Assembly (NCBI RefSeq): GCF_030709675.1
Contig: NZ_JAUZQD010000010.1
Span: forward strand, 62,001-126,000
Direction of reading: 5' to 3'
Length of the DNA: 64,000 nt
Source of the DNA: Symbioplanes lichenis
GTDB lineage: Bacteria > Actinomycetota > Actinomycetes > Mycobacteriales > Micromonosporaceae
Shown here in pieces: positions 1-8,341 of this stretch. The notes under the pieces were generated by a model, which saw only the letters and a program-made list of their open reading frames with translations, was not told the origin of the DNA and did no database searches. A program made the translations under genes and the position numbers. Numbering within the stretch: position 1 is the first letter of the stretch; every line of letters begins with the position of its first letter.

Positions 1-2
1 AG

Positions 3-404
3 CTCACCGCCTGGGCCTCCGGCCGCAACGTGCACCGCCGCCGGCACGCGGTGCGAGCCGTCCTGCTGCTCAGCCGGACCGCCGGGGGCAAGGGCGCGAC
101 GGACTTCTCGTCGGTGCGGGACTTCGTCGGCGCCGACGACCTGCGGCTGAGCACGCTGGCGGCGCTGTGGCGGGACGCCCTCATCGGCCCGGACACGGCG
201 GGACTCGCGTGGGAGCCGCTACGCCGGTGGTTGATCTCCGCCGACGAGGACCGCTCACTGGACAGTTTCGTCATCGATCTGGCGTCGCGCGTGCTGCTCG
301 GCGTGGACCGCAGCCGCGCCCTCTTTCATCTGCGCCTCTGGCGGAGCCGGCACCCGCAGTCGCCGACCGTCGCGCGCCTCTTCGAGCTCGTGCAGAAAGG
401 TTGA
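3..404 (+). CDS. Hypothetical protein, 5' end outside window
   Basis: The reading frame is open from the left edge of the window to a TGA at 402-404, so about 133 C-terminal residues are visible and the true start lies upstream. The visible part is alpha-helical in character, rich in Arg, Leu and Trp, with no signal peptide, membrane segment or motif I recognise. The next gene starts 3 bp after the stop, so this is probably the upstream member of the operon that continues to about 5.4 kb. Function unknown. The GTG at 30 is in frame but is unlikely to be the start, because coding sequence continues upstream of it. Confidence 0.7.
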   Translation, partial: LTAWASGRNVHRRRHAVRAVLLLSRTAGGKGATDFSSVRDFVGADDLRLSTLAALWRDALIGPDTAGLAWEPLRRWLISADEDRSLDSFVIDLASRVLLGVDRSRALFHLRLWRSRHPQSPTVARLFELVQKG

Positions 405-407
405 TCA

Positions 408-1280
408 ATGACGCAATACCTCACCTTCGGGGCCCGGGTGCGCCGCGCCTGGGACACGTTCTGGGAGAGCCGGCGCCCTGACCCGCCCGTCCCCGAGCAG
501 CGCAGGCCCGACGGTCCCCGCGACACCCTGGAGTACGAGCCGCCGACCGGCTCGGAGGTCCTCGTCGTCGCTTCCCGCGGCGACGTCTTCGACCTGCACC
601 TGATCCCCTACTTCCAGTGGTCGAGCGCCGAGATGGATCTCGACATGCTCGCCGCGCGCAGCGGGCGCTATGTGGAGCCGGCCCGGGGGCGGCTGCTCCG
701 CGAGGTGTGGCGCACGACCCGGGCGCACGGACCGAACGACGCCGCGGCGGCGGAGAAGGCGATCAACAATCTGCAGGTACTGCGCGACGGCTGGTGCTAT
801 ACGGACGACGAGGGCATGATCCGCTGCCGCCCGACGGTCCGGGTGACGCTGGACCCGCGGCTGCGCGAGCACACGTTGCCGTTCGAACTGGACCGGCTCC
901 GCCTCGACGCGCATCACCGCTATGGCCTCGTGCACGCCGGCTATGTGGAGGAGCGCGCGCAGCGGTGGCTCAAGGTGATCAAGAGCATCGAGTCGATCGA
1001 GGAACTCGGCGTGCTGGAGCGGCAGTTCCTCGCGCCGTTCGCGGCCATGCTGACCGACAAGGACTTCGCCTCGACGATGACCCAGCTCGCCAACGTCCGC
1101 AACGCCCGCACGAACGACCTGGCCGGCGTCCTCCGGCAGGCCGGCAAGAATCACGAGAGCGTCGGCCTCTTCGAGTTCGCACGCGCCTACGACAAGGCGG
1201 TCGAAGCCTTCTCGAGGCAGATGGGCCTGGACCCGTACCACTGGATGCACGACGGCACGACCGTGGGCGGTGCCGAGTGA
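408..1280 (+). CDS. Hypothetical protein, 290 aa
   Basis: The ATG at 408 is preceded by GAAAGG about 7 bp upstream. The product is soluble, without a signal peptide. Residues of about 45-180 alternate beta-like and charged helical stretches (VLVVASRGDVFDLHL, RPTVRVTLDPRLREHTLPF), and the tail is helical (about 185-290). The overall pattern loosely recalls SPFH/band-7-type proteins of actinomycetes, but that is a weak inference. The stop TGA at 1278-1280 overlaps the GTG start of the following lipoprotein gene, implying translational coupling. A shared role with the cell-envelope lipoprotein is plausible; no specific function can be assigned. Confidence 0.75.
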   Translation: MTQYLTFGARVRRAWDTFWESRRPDPPVPEQRRPDGPRDTLEYEPPTGSEVLVVASRGDVFDLHLIPYFQWSSAEMDLDMLAARSGRYVEPARGRLLREVWRTTRAHGPNDAAAAEKAINNLQVLRDGWCYTDDEGMIRCRPTVRVTLDPRLREHTLPFELDRLRLDAHHRYGLVHAGYVEERAQRWLKVIKSIESIEELGVLERQFLAPFAAMLTDKDFASTMTQLANVRNARTNDLAGVLRQAGKNHESVGLFEFARAYDKAVEAFSRQMGLDPYHWMHDGTTVGGAE

Positions 1281-2476
1281 AGCGGCTTGTTCCCCTCTTC
1301 CTGATCGCCTTCGTGCTGCTGGCCGGCTGCACCACTCCCGAAGCGGATCCGAAGACGGACGAGGAGAAGTGCTCGTGGATGACCGGCAGCCGGGCCGGCG
1401 ACGACGAGAAGCCCCAGGGCAAGATGGCCCTCTTCGTGGACCGCTCGAACTCTGTGCGCGCGGCTTCGGCCAAGGACGAGGCGCCGGACTATCCGGAGGC
1501 CCTGGACGCGGAGCTCGATGCGGCGATCGAACGAGAGGATCGAGTCGCCGTCGCGGGCTTCGACAAGGACCTCTCGTCCTTCCGGTCTCAGGGCTTCAAC
1601 ACCCGGTCCACCTATGACAACCCCACCAACAAGAGGCGGCAGCAGCAGACTGCGAAACAGTGCCTGACCGGCGAGGTCGGCGCGACAGCCGCCGAGAAGC
1701 CCGCGGACAAGGGCACCGATGTGCTGACCGCGCTGCGCGAGGCTGCGGACTGGGTGGGCGACAGCCCGGGGGCCAAACGGATCGTCCTCGCCACCGACGG
1801 CCTGTCCACCACGGGCTGCGCCGATCTGACGAAGGCTTCCCTCAAGGGCAAGAAGGAGGCGGAGAACATCGTCCGGGTCTGCCTCGCCAGGCAGGAGATC
1901 ACCAAGACGATGCTGACCGGCGTCTCGGTGAGCCTGGTCGGTGTCGGCCGCCCCGCTGCGGGCCGGCCGAGCGCCTCCGCCCAGCAGCTCGCCTGGCTCA
2001 CCGGCTTCTGGACCAAGGTCTGCTCCGCAGCCGGCGCCGACAGATGTGACGTGTCCACCCAGCCGCTGTCCAAGCCCGGCGGCTCAGGCCGGACGGACCG
2101 CGACCTGTCTGATCCCGTCGTGGGCTTCGCGGCGGTCTGGGACATCTCCATCCCGGGAGACGTGCTCTTCGACACCGACAAATGGAATCTGCGCGCCCAG
2201 GCCCACGACGTTATCGACCAGCTGGCCGTGGACATCCGCACCGCGGATTACAGCAGCGTCCAGGTCGTCGGGCACGCCGACGCGACGGGGAGCTCCGGGG
2301 ACAATCTCGTCCTGTCGCGCAAACGGGCCAAGAGCGTGGCCGCCGCCCTCGCGTCGCAGCGCATCGAGCACGTCCGCTGGGCCGGACGAGGCGAGAACGA
2401 GCCGGTCTGCACCACTTCCGACGAGGAGTGCTTGCAGCGGAACCGGCGGGTCGAAATCTTGGTGCACCAGGCGTGA
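1277..2476 (+). CDS. Lipoprotein with vWA-like region and C-terminal OmpA domain
   Basis: The GTG start sits in a GTGA overlap with the upstream stop. The 399-aa product begins with a lipoprotein signal (KRLVPLFLIAFVLLAGC, acylated Cys18). The central part starts MALFVDRSNSVRAAS, where D-x-S-x-S resembles a von Willebrand MIDAS loop, and later has a KRIVLATDGLS strand typical of vWA domains. The last 120 residues form an OmpA-type peptidoglycan-binding domain: VLFDTDKWNLR, GHADATGS, NLVLSRKRAKSV and the closing NRRVEILV. It would tether a surface vWA module to peptidoglycan from the outer face of the membrane. OmpA domains are less usual in Gram-positive bacteria. The adjacent genes have unknown functions; a surveillance or envelope-stress role is conjecture. 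Confidence 0.85.
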   Translation: MKRLVPLFLIAFVLLAGCTTPEADPKTDEEKCSWMTGSRAGDDEKPQGKMALFVDRSNSVRAASAKDEAPDYPEALDAELDAAIEREDRVAVAGFDKDLSSFRSQGFNTRSTYDNPTNKRRQQQTAKQCLTGEVGATAAEKPADKGTDVLTALREAADWVGDSPGAKRIVLATDGLSTTGCADLTKASLKGKKEAENIVRVCLARQEITKTMLTGVSVSLVGVGRPAAGRPSASAQQLAWLTGFWTKVCSAAGADRCDVSTQPLSKPGGSGRTDRDLSDPVVGFAAVWDISIPGDVLFDTDKWNLRAQAHDVIDQLAVDIRTADYSSVQVVGHADATGSSGDNLVLSRKRAKSVAAALASQRIEHVRWAGRGENEPVCTTSDEECLQRNRRVEILVHQA

Positions 2477-2492
2477 GAGGGACGGGACGAGC

Positions 2493-3758
2493 ATGACCAG
2501 CACCACCGAATCCGGGCGCTGGCGGGCGCCGGTGCACTGTGACGGGCCGGGCAGCCGGACCCAGCTGCCCGTCCTGCCCCTGGACGAGACGCGGGAGTCC
2601 GAGGCCGGAATCCTCGTTCAGGCCTACAGCGACGGCAACGCCGCGCTGGACGCCGCGCACGCCGGCATCGGGCCGGCTTGCGACGCCCTGGCCCGCACGT
2701 ACTGGGCCGCCGACCAGGCGGTCGAGAGGCTGCACCATTTCATCCGGAGCGGCGGCGCCTTCCGGGCCCACCGTCAGGTGCACCGGATCGACCAGCGGCA
2801 CGCAGCCGACGGGCCCGAGGACCGCCGGCGCAGGCCGTGGTGGGCGCGGGACCGCGTCGTGTGGCCGGCGGTAGCGGTCAGCGCCTGCTACGACACTGTC
2901 TTCCTGGCGGACATCCTCAGCCAGCTGCTCGACTTGAGCGGCACCGCCGCGTACGTTTCCTACCTGCCCGGCGTCGGTATCGCGGTCGGGCTCGTCGTCA
3001 CTGCATGGCTGCTCGCCACCGCGTACGCCCGGCGCCGCCTGCGGGCTGAGCGCACTCTGTCCCGGGCTCTGTTCGGCCGGTACTTCCGGCGGGAGCGCAA
3101 GGAGGACGACTTGCCCTGGCCGATGTGGGGGCTCGCCGTCCTCTTCGGCCTCGGCTTCATCGGCATCCTCGCCGTCTGGGCCCGCAACCGGGCGGTCCTG
3201 AGCGGCATGGACCCGCTGGACTGGCCACTCGACCAGCTCGAATACCCCATCGCGGGCCTGCTGCTCCTGCTCACCCTCGCCACCGTCGCGCTCAAGGTCA
3301 TCGCCCACAACCCCTACGCGGACGACGACGAGGCCGCCCGCAAGGCGGTCACCCGGGTGGAGAAGCAGACCGACGAGCTGCGTGCCATGGCGACGACCAA
3401 GCTCGCGGAGCACAGCGTCGCGTGGAGCGCCCTGCAGCAGGTGCTGGCCGGCACCTCTGCCCAGGCCGAGCGCTTCGTCGAGACCGGCCGTGCCCGGGTG
3501 CTCGAGCTGCGCTCCGCGCGGATGGTCCCAGGCAAACCCCTGGTCGACAGGCTCACCCCCCTCACGGCCGGGCTGTGGCCGGCCGCCGGCGAGGACGGGC
3601 GCGGCACCTCGCTCGTGGAGCAGTTACGGCTGCACACCGAGGTGCTCGACTACGCCCGGGAGCTGGTCGCCAAGCATGCGCCGGCCGGGCTGGAAACGCG
3701 GCTAGCGGCGATCGACGAGCGCTTGCTCACTCAGCTGGGTGGTGCCGAGGGCGACTAG
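2493..3758 (+). CDS. Hypothetical membrane protein with four predicted TM segments
   Basis: The ATG at 2493 lies 16 bp after the lipoprotein stop, with a GAGAGGGACGGGA ribosome-binding region. The 421-aa product has a hydrophilic N-terminal third (about 1-120) and two pairs of hydrophobic segments: VVWPAVAVSACYDTVFLADIL and GVGIAVGLVVTAWLLATAYA, then WGLAVLFGLGFIGILAVWA and YPIAGLLLLLTLATVALKVIA. A helical, probably cytoplasmic tail follows (about 285-421). No family was recognised. The gene carries a rare TTA leucine codon at 3624-3626. It overlaps the following regulator gene only if that gene uses an upstream GTG. Confidence 0.8.
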   Translation: MTSTTESGRWRAPVHCDGPGSRTQLPVLPLDETRESEAGILVQAYSDGNAALDAAHAGIGPACDALARTYWAADQAVERLHHFIRSGGAFRAHRQVHRIDQRHAADGPEDRRRRPWWARDRVVWPAVAVSACYDTVFLADILSQLLDLSGTAAYVSYLPGVGIAVGLVVTAWLLATAYARRRLRAERTLSRALFGRYFRRERKEDDLPWPMWGLAVLFGLGFIGILAVWARNRAVLSGMDPLDWPLDQLEYPIAGLLLLLTLATVALKVIAHNPYADDDEAARKAVTRVEKQTDELRAMATTKLAEHSVAWSALQQVLAGTSAQAERFVETGRARVLELRSARMVPGKPLVDRLTPLTAGLWPAAGEDGRGTSLVEQLRLHTEVLDYARELVAKHAPAGLETRLAAIDERLLTQLGGAEGD

Positions 3759-3777
3759 GGTGGCTATCGTGAGGGCC

Positions 3778-5004
3778 ATGGCCAGGCCATGTCCCCAGCA
3801 GACGGCATTCGGTCCGGAGCTGCGCCGGCAGCGTCTCCAGGCTAGGCTGTCGCTGGCCGAGCTCGGTGCGAAGGTCCACTATTCCCCGAGCTACCTGAGC
3901 CGGCTCGAGACCGGCGAGCGACGCCCGAGCGAGGACGTCGCCCGCAAGCTCGATCAGGCGCTCCGGATCAACGGTGTGCTGCAGGGCATGCTGGGCAGGC
4001 CAGTTGAGCCGGACGACGGCGCCTCGGAGGGCTGGCTGTCGCCGTACGACATCCAGGCGTCCCCCGTGGCTGGGGAGATCTCGCCCAGCGTCGGCGTGGT
4101 GCTCGACGCGATGAGGCAAGGGCTGGTGCACCTCCGGGCGGTCGGGCAGGTCTCGGCCCCCGCGGCCGTGCAAGCCCTGGCCTCGGAGCAGTCTGGCTCG
4201 CTGACGGAGGCCTGTGCGGGCTGGACGGTGCTGGAACGGGCGCAGGCCCTGGTTCTCGCCTCCCGATATGCGGAGTTCGCGGGGTGGATGGCGCAGGAAG
4301 CCGACGACGACGCGACGGCTTTCCGCCTGACCAGGCGGGCCGCGGCGCTCGCTGCCGCGGCCAACGATCGCGAGCTCGTCGCCTACGCCTTGATCCGTCG
4401 CGCGGTCATTCTCCTCTGCAGAGGGCGGCAGCACGCCCGGAAGGTGATCGACCTCGCGCGCCAGGTGCGCGCCGAGGCAAGCGACCCATGGATACGTGGC
4501 ATGGCCGTGCAGCGTGAGGCTCAAGGATACGCCCTGCTGGGCGAGGACGGACGGTGCCGACGGGCCCTTGACGAGGCGGACGCCCTCGTTTCGGCGCCGG
4601 CCGGCGGCGCAGACGCCATGGCTGCGGTCCCGCTCGGCTCGTCCCACGGGACGGACAGCACGACGATCCTGCGTGGTTGGTGCCTCCACGAGCTCGGTGA
4701 TCCGGACGGCGCTGCGCATGCGCTGACCGCCGGCCTCCGCCAGGTGCCGGGAACGGCGAGCCGGGCCCGTTCCCGGCTGGGCGCACGGCTCGCCCTCAGC
4801 CTGACCGGCGCAGGCGACGTGGACCAGGCGTGCACCGTACTGGAGTCGGTGCTGCCGCTGGCGCCACTGGTCGACTCTGCCACCCTCCGCACCGACCTCC
4901 GCCGCGTCGGTACCGACTTGCGCCGCTGGCACAACCACGCCGCGGTACGCCTGATCTGGCCCGAGCTGACCGCCGCCACCACGGGAGCGCCCGTGGCGCA
5001 GTGA
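3778..5004 (+). CDS. XRE-family HTH transcriptional regulator
   Basis: The N-terminal 60 residues form a helix-turn-helix of the XRE/Cro type (FGPELRRQRLQARLSLAELG, YSPSYLSRLETGERRPSEDVARKLDQAL). The remaining 340 residues are Ala-rich helical repeats resembling the TPR-like sensing region of actinomycete XRE regulators. I chose the ATG at 3778 because GTGAGGG lies just upstream and the HTH follows directly; in-frame GTGs at 3739, 3760 and 3769 are alternatives, and the first would overlap the previous gene. The stop TGA at 5002-5004 overlaps a possible GTG for the next small gene. It probably controls its own operon, though no target is visible. Confidence 0.85.
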   Translation: MARPCPQQTAFGPELRRQRLQARLSLAELGAKVHYSPSYLSRLETGERRPSEDVARKLDQALRINGVLQGMLGRPVEPDDGASEGWLSPYDIQASPVAGEISPSVGVVLDAMRQGLVHLRAVGQVSAPAAVQALASEQSGSLTEACAGWTVLERAQALVLASRYAEFAGWMAQEADDDATAFRLTRRAAALAAAANDRELVAYALIRRAVILLCRGRQHARKVIDLARQVRAEASDPWIRGMAVQREAQGYALLGEDGRCRRALDEADALVSAPAGGADAMAAVPLGSSHGTDSTTILRGWCLHELGDPDGAAHALTAGLRQVPGTASRARSRLGARLALSLTGAGDVDQACTVLESVLPLAPLVDSATLRTDLRRVGTDLRRWHNHAAVRLIWPELTAATTGAPVAQ

Positions 5005-5045
5005 CGACCACCCGGCACAACGGACCGCGACCACGGGAGTGTGAC

Positions 5046-5435
5046 TTGTCGACCGAGACGCACATGCAGATGATCCAGACCGTGGTGGCGCGCCTGGCCT
5101 CGCAGTCCATGACCATCAAGGGCTGGTCGGTCACGGTGACCAGCGCGATCCTCGGTTTCGGCGCGACCGCGGCCCGGCCCCTGGTGGCGCTCATCGCGGT
5201 CTATGTGATCGTCGCGTTCGCCGTGCTCGACGCCTATTACCTCGCCCTGGAGCGGGCCTACCGGGAGCTCTACCGGCAGGCCGGCACCGGCGAGGTGGAA
5301 CTGTGGGCGCTGGCGGTGGCCCGACCCACGCCCCGGGGGGTGCTGACCGCCTTCCGGAGCCCGGTCATCGTCGTCCTCTACGGAGCTTCGCTGCTTGTCG
5401 CGGCATCCGTGATCGCCTTCCTGGCTCTGCGGTGA
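5046..5435 (+). CDS. Small membrane protein, 129 aa
   Basis: The product has paired hydrophobic segments near residues 20-60 (GWSVTVTSAILGFGATAARPLVALIAVYVIVAFAVLD, shown here only as a description of the region at nt 5120-5230) and a C-terminal one near 105-128. I chose TTG at 5046 because GGGAGTG lies 5-11 bp upstream and the mature-looking MQMIQTVVARLASQS start follows. The alternative is GTG at 5001, which would overlap the regulator's stop in a GTGA arrangement and add 15 residues. Similar small two- to three-TM proteins occur in actinomycetes without an assigned function. It may be co-transcribed with the XRE regulator. Confidence 0.75.
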   Translation: MSTETHMQMIQTVVARLASQSMTIKGWSVTVTSAILGFGATAARPLVALIAVYVIVAFAVLDAYYLALERAYRELYRQAGTGEVELWALAVARPTPRGVLTAFRSPVIVVLYGASLLVAASVIAFLALR

Positions 5436-5609
5436 TCGGGCTCAGCCGGCCGGAGTAGCGAGGTGGCCGGTGAGAATGATCGTCCGGGTGCGCTGCGCCA
5501 AGGTGAGCGCCGTGACGAGGGTGAGGTGGCCGCCGGTCCGGCTCTCCGTGTCCACCGGTGTCATCGATATGATCCCTACCGGTAATGGGGAGTTGGGGAG
5601 GGGACGACC
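5436..5609. other. Intergenic region before amino-acid ABC operon
   Basis: This 174-bp gap separates the small membrane protein gene from the ABC importer operon and presumably holds the operon promoter. A short palindrome TACCGGTA lies near 5577-5584, and GGGGAGGGGA precedes the ATG at 5610. I see no convincing terminator, riboswitch or gene. Confidence 0.4.
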
Positions 5610-6416
5610 ATGAACGGGTTGCGGACGGCGGCCGTGGTGGTGGCTGCGGCGGTACTGCTGGGCGGTTGTGCCAAGAAGGACACCGGCGGCACCACCGAGA
5701 GCGGCGTGGCGCTGGTCAAGTCGGGGGCGCTGACCACGTGCACCCACCTGCCGTACGCGCCGTTCCAGGCGAAGGACGACACCGGCAAGGTGGTCGGCTT
5801 CGATGTGGCGCTGATTGATCTGGTGGCTGCGAAGCTCGGGGTCAAGCAGGAGATCGTGGACACGCCGTTCGAGGGGATCAAGTCGGGGTCCGACCTCAAC
5901 GCGGGCAAGTGCGATGTGGCGGCGGCCGGGATGACGATCACCGATGAGCGGAAGAAGGTGCTGGACTTCTCCGAGCCGTACTTCGACGCCACCCAGGCGC
6001 TCGCCACGGTGGCCGGCAAGGAGGTCAAGACGCTCGAGGAGCTGAAGGGCCGGCGGGTCGGGGTGCAGGGCGCGACGACCGGTGAGGACTATATCAAGGC
6101 GCAGGTCAAGGAGAAGGGCCTCGATGTCGAGGTGGTCTCCTTCAAGGATCTGGCCGCGGCGCAGCAGGCGCTGGCGACCAACCAGATCGCGGCCGCGGTC
6201 GGCGACCTGCCGGTGTGGAACGAGTATGTGAAGGCCAACCCCGGCAAGGCGGTTGTCACGGCCGGCTTCGACACGGGTGAGCAGTACGGGTTCGCGGTCA
6301 AGAAGGGCAACGCGGAGCTGCTCAAGGCGGTCAACGACGCCATTGCCGCGGCGCGGGCCGACGGGACGTACGACCAGATCTACAAGACCTGGATCGGCGA
6401 GAAGCCGGCCAGCTGA
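5610..6416 (+). CDS. Polar amino-acid ABC transporter substrate-binding lipoprotein
   Basis: A 268-aa family 3 solute-binding protein. The lipoprotein signal ends in LLGGC, with acylated Cys20. The body shows family hallmarks: LTTCTHLPYAPFQAKDD at the first domain, VGFDVALIDLVAAKLG, the ligand-pocket stretch FEGIKSGSDLNAGKCDVAAAGM, TITDERKKVLDFSEPYF and GVQGATTGEDYI. It would capture an amino acid outside the cell and deliver it to the permease. A purine-rich ribosome-binding site lies 6-15 bp upstream. The permease gene follows after 2 bp and the ATPase after that. The exact amino acid cannot be read from sequence. Confidence 0.93.
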   Translation: MNGLRTAAVVVAAAVLLGGCAKKDTGGTTESGVALVKSGALTTCTHLPYAPFQAKDDTGKVVGFDVALIDLVAAKLGVKQEIVDTPFEGIKSGSDLNAGKCDVAAAGMTITDERKKVLDFSEPYFDATQALATVAGKEVKTLEELKGRRVGVQGATTGEDYIKAQVKEKGLDVEVVSFKDLAAAQQALATNQIAAAVGDLPVWNEYVKANPGKAVVTAGFDTGEQYGFAVKKGNAELLKAVNDAIAAARADGTYDQIYKTWIGEKPAS

Positions 6417-6418
6417 CG

Positions 6419-7213
6419 ATGAAGCTGAGTCGCCGCCGGCGGCAGCGGGTCCTCCGTGTCGCCGGCTACGTCGTGTTCGGGCTGGCCATCCTGGCCGTGG
6501 TGGCCGCCGCGGACTGGGGCCGGCTGTCCGACGCGTTCTTCCGGTCCGACGTGGCCCGGAGCATGTTCCCCGAGGCGATCACCGTCGCCCTGCGCAACAC
6601 GATCCTCTACACGCTGCTGGCGTTCGTGTTCGGGCTCACGCTCGGGCTGGTGCTGGCGTTGATGCGGTTGTCGTCGATCCTGCCGTACCGGTGGTTCGCG
6701 ACGGCGTACATCGAGCTCTTCCGGGGTCTGCCCGCGCTGCTCGTTCTCTTCATGGTCGGCTACGGCGTGCCGCTGGCCTTCCCGGATCGCGAGATTCCGG
6801 GCGGCGTCTACGGCTCGGTGACGGTCGGGCTCGGGCTCACCGCGGCCGCGTACATGGCGGAGACGCTGCGGGCCGGCATCCAGGCCGTGCCGAAGGGCCA
6901 GCTCGAAGCCGCCCGTACGCTGGGAATGTCGCACCCGCGCGCGATGGTCTCCATCGTCCTGCCGCAGGCCTTCCGGATCGTGATCCCGCCGCTGACCAAC
7001 GAGATCATCCTGCTGACCAAAGACACTTCCCTGGTGTACGTCCTCGGGGTGACCTCCACGACGATCGAGCTGACCAAGTTCGCCGGCGACGCGCTCAACA
7101 CCCGGGTCAACCCGACGCCGCTCGTGGTCGCCGGCCTGCTCTACCTGGTCATCACGCTGCCGTTGTCGCAGCTGGTCCGGGGTCTCGAACGCCGCGCCGC
7201 GAAGGAGAGGTGA
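6419..7213 (+). CDS. Amino-acid ABC transporter permease
   Basis: A 264-aa inner-membrane permease of the HisM/GlnP type. It has an N-terminal hydrophobic segment (VVFGLAILAVVAAA), then VALRNTILYTLLAFVFGL, FRGLPALLVLFMVGYGV, VGLGLTAAAYMAETLRAGI and a C-terminal VVAGLLYLVITLPL. The EAA loop that docks on the ATPase is QLEAARTLGMSHPRAMVSIV. Unlike many such systems only one permease gene is present, so it would act as a homodimer. It starts 2 bp after the binding-protein stop, and its own stop overlaps a possible GTG for the ATPase gene. Confidence 0.93.
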   Translation: MKLSRRRRQRVLRVAGYVVFGLAILAVVAAADWGRLSDAFFRSDVARSMFPEAITVALRNTILYTLLAFVFGLTLGLVLALMRLSSILPYRWFATAYIELFRGLPALLVLFMVGYGVPLAFPDREIPGGVYGSVTVGLGLTAAAYMAETLRAGIQAVPKGQLEAARTLGMSHPRAMVSIVLPQAFRIVIPPLTNEIILLTKDTSLVYVLGVTSTTIELTKFAGDALNTRVNPTPLVVAGLLYLVITLPLSQLVRGLERRAAKER

Positions 7214-7218
7214 CCGGC

Positions 7219-7992
7219 ATGTCCACGATCGAGATCGCCGGGCTGCACAAGAGTTTCGGCCGGCTGGAAGTGCTCCGCGGCATCGACCTGGCCGTCGAGC
7301 CCGGCGAGGTCGTCTGCGTCATCGGCCCGTCCGGTTCCGGCAAGTCGACGCTGCTGCGGTGCGTCAACCTGCTCGAGGAGCCGACCGCGGGGACGATCCG
7401 GGTGGCCGGCGTGGAGGTGACCGATCCCGACTGCGACATCGACGCCGTACGCCGGGGGATCGGCATGGTCTTCCAGCAGTTCAACCTCTTCGGTCACCTG
7501 ACCGTCCGGGAGAACGTGACCATCGCGCAGCGCCGGGTCCTCAAGCGTAGCCGCGCCGAGGCCACCCGGATCGCCACGGAGAATCTCGCCCGGGTGGGCC
7601 TGGCCGAGAAGGCGGACGCGTACCCGGCGCAGCTCTCCGGCGGCCAGCAGCAGCGCGTCGCGATCGCGCGGGCCCTCGCGATGGACCCGCAACTGATGCT
7701 CTTCGACGAGCCGACCAGCGCGCTCGACCCCGAGCTGGTGGGCGAGGTGCTCGCGGTCATGCGCGGCCTGGCCGCCGAGGGCATGACCATGCTCGTCGTG
7801 ACGCACGAGATGGCCTTCGCCCGCGAGGTGGCCTCGCGCGTCGTCTTCATGGACGGCGGCGTGATCGTCGAGCAGGGGCCGCCGGCCACGGTCTTCGGCA
7901 ACCCGGCCGAGGAGCGCACACGAGAGTTCCTCCACCGCGTCCTCGAGCCGACCCGGGTCAGCGCGACCGAGATCGGCGCCCCCGAGTCCTGA
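7219..7992 (+). CDS. Amino-acid ABC transporter ATP-binding protein
   Basis: A 257-aa ABC ATPase of the GlnQ/HisP group. Walker A is GPSGSGKS (residues 36-43), the Q-loop is FQQFNLF, the signature LSGGQQQR, Walker B LMLFDEPTSALD and the switch His lies in VVTHEM. It energises the preceding permease. I chose ATG at 7219; a GTG at 7210 overlapping the permease stop is possible and would add three residues. The 3' end overlaps the convergent membrane protein gene by 35 bp (7958-7992). Confidence 0.95.
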   Translation: MSTIEIAGLHKSFGRLEVLRGIDLAVEPGEVVCVIGPSGSGKSTLLRCVNLLEEPTAGTIRVAGVEVTDPDCDIDAVRRGIGMVFQQFNLFGHLTVRENVTIAQRRVLKRSRAEATRIATENLARVGLAEKADAYPAQLSGGQQQRVAIARALAMDPQLMLFDEPTSALDPELVGEVLAVMRGLAAEGMTMLVVTHEMAFAREVASRVVFMDGGVIVEQGPPATVFGNPAEERTREFLHRVLEPTRVSATEIGAPES

Positions 7993-8341
7993 CACCTGCG
8001 CGTACCACAGCTGTCAGCGTGGCGGTGGCGATCGCGGCGTAGCAGAGCACCAGGCCGCGCCCGTAGTGACCGTCGCTCGGGCCGAGGAGCAGGGGGACGC
8101 CGACGACGGTGATCGACGCGGCGGCGGTCAGGGCGCCGGCCACGGCGGGCCGGGCCCGGGGCGGGCACCCGCGCAGGATCAGGGCGCCGGCGCCGATCAT
8201 GACGGGCAGCAGGATCGCGTCGTGGGCGACCAGCACGGCGGCGAGGAATATCAGGATGCCGGGGTTCACCACCGCACCCGTCAGGCCGTACGCCGACACC
8301 AGTGCGCCCGCGACGATCAGCCCGCGCCGGATCGCCCTCAT
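7958..8341 (-). CDS. Small hypothetical membrane protein, 127 aa
   Basis: Four hydrophobic segments are visible (GLIVAGALVSAYGLTGAVV, ILIFLAAVLVAHDAILL, PAVAGALTAAASITVVGV, GLVLCYAAIATATLTAVV), with a basic C-terminus. The ATG at 8341 overlaps the TGA of the molybdopterin oxidoreductase gene (ATGA), so it is the last member of that minus-strand operon. It may be a membrane partner of the oxidoreductase, but no family is recognised. Its 3' end overlaps the convergent ABC ATPase gene. Confidence 0.75.
   Translation of the reverse strand: MRAIRRGLIVAGALVSAYGLTGAVVNPGILIFLAAVLVAHDAILLPVMIGAGALILRGCPPRARPAVAGALTAAASITVVGVPLLLGPSDGHYGRGLVLCYAAIATATLTAVVRAGVRTRGRRSRSR

Noticed and set aside
405..1250. 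281-codon open frame opposite the second gene
   Set aside because: The plus-strand gene has a ribosome-binding site and couples to its neighbours; the antisense frame has none of these.
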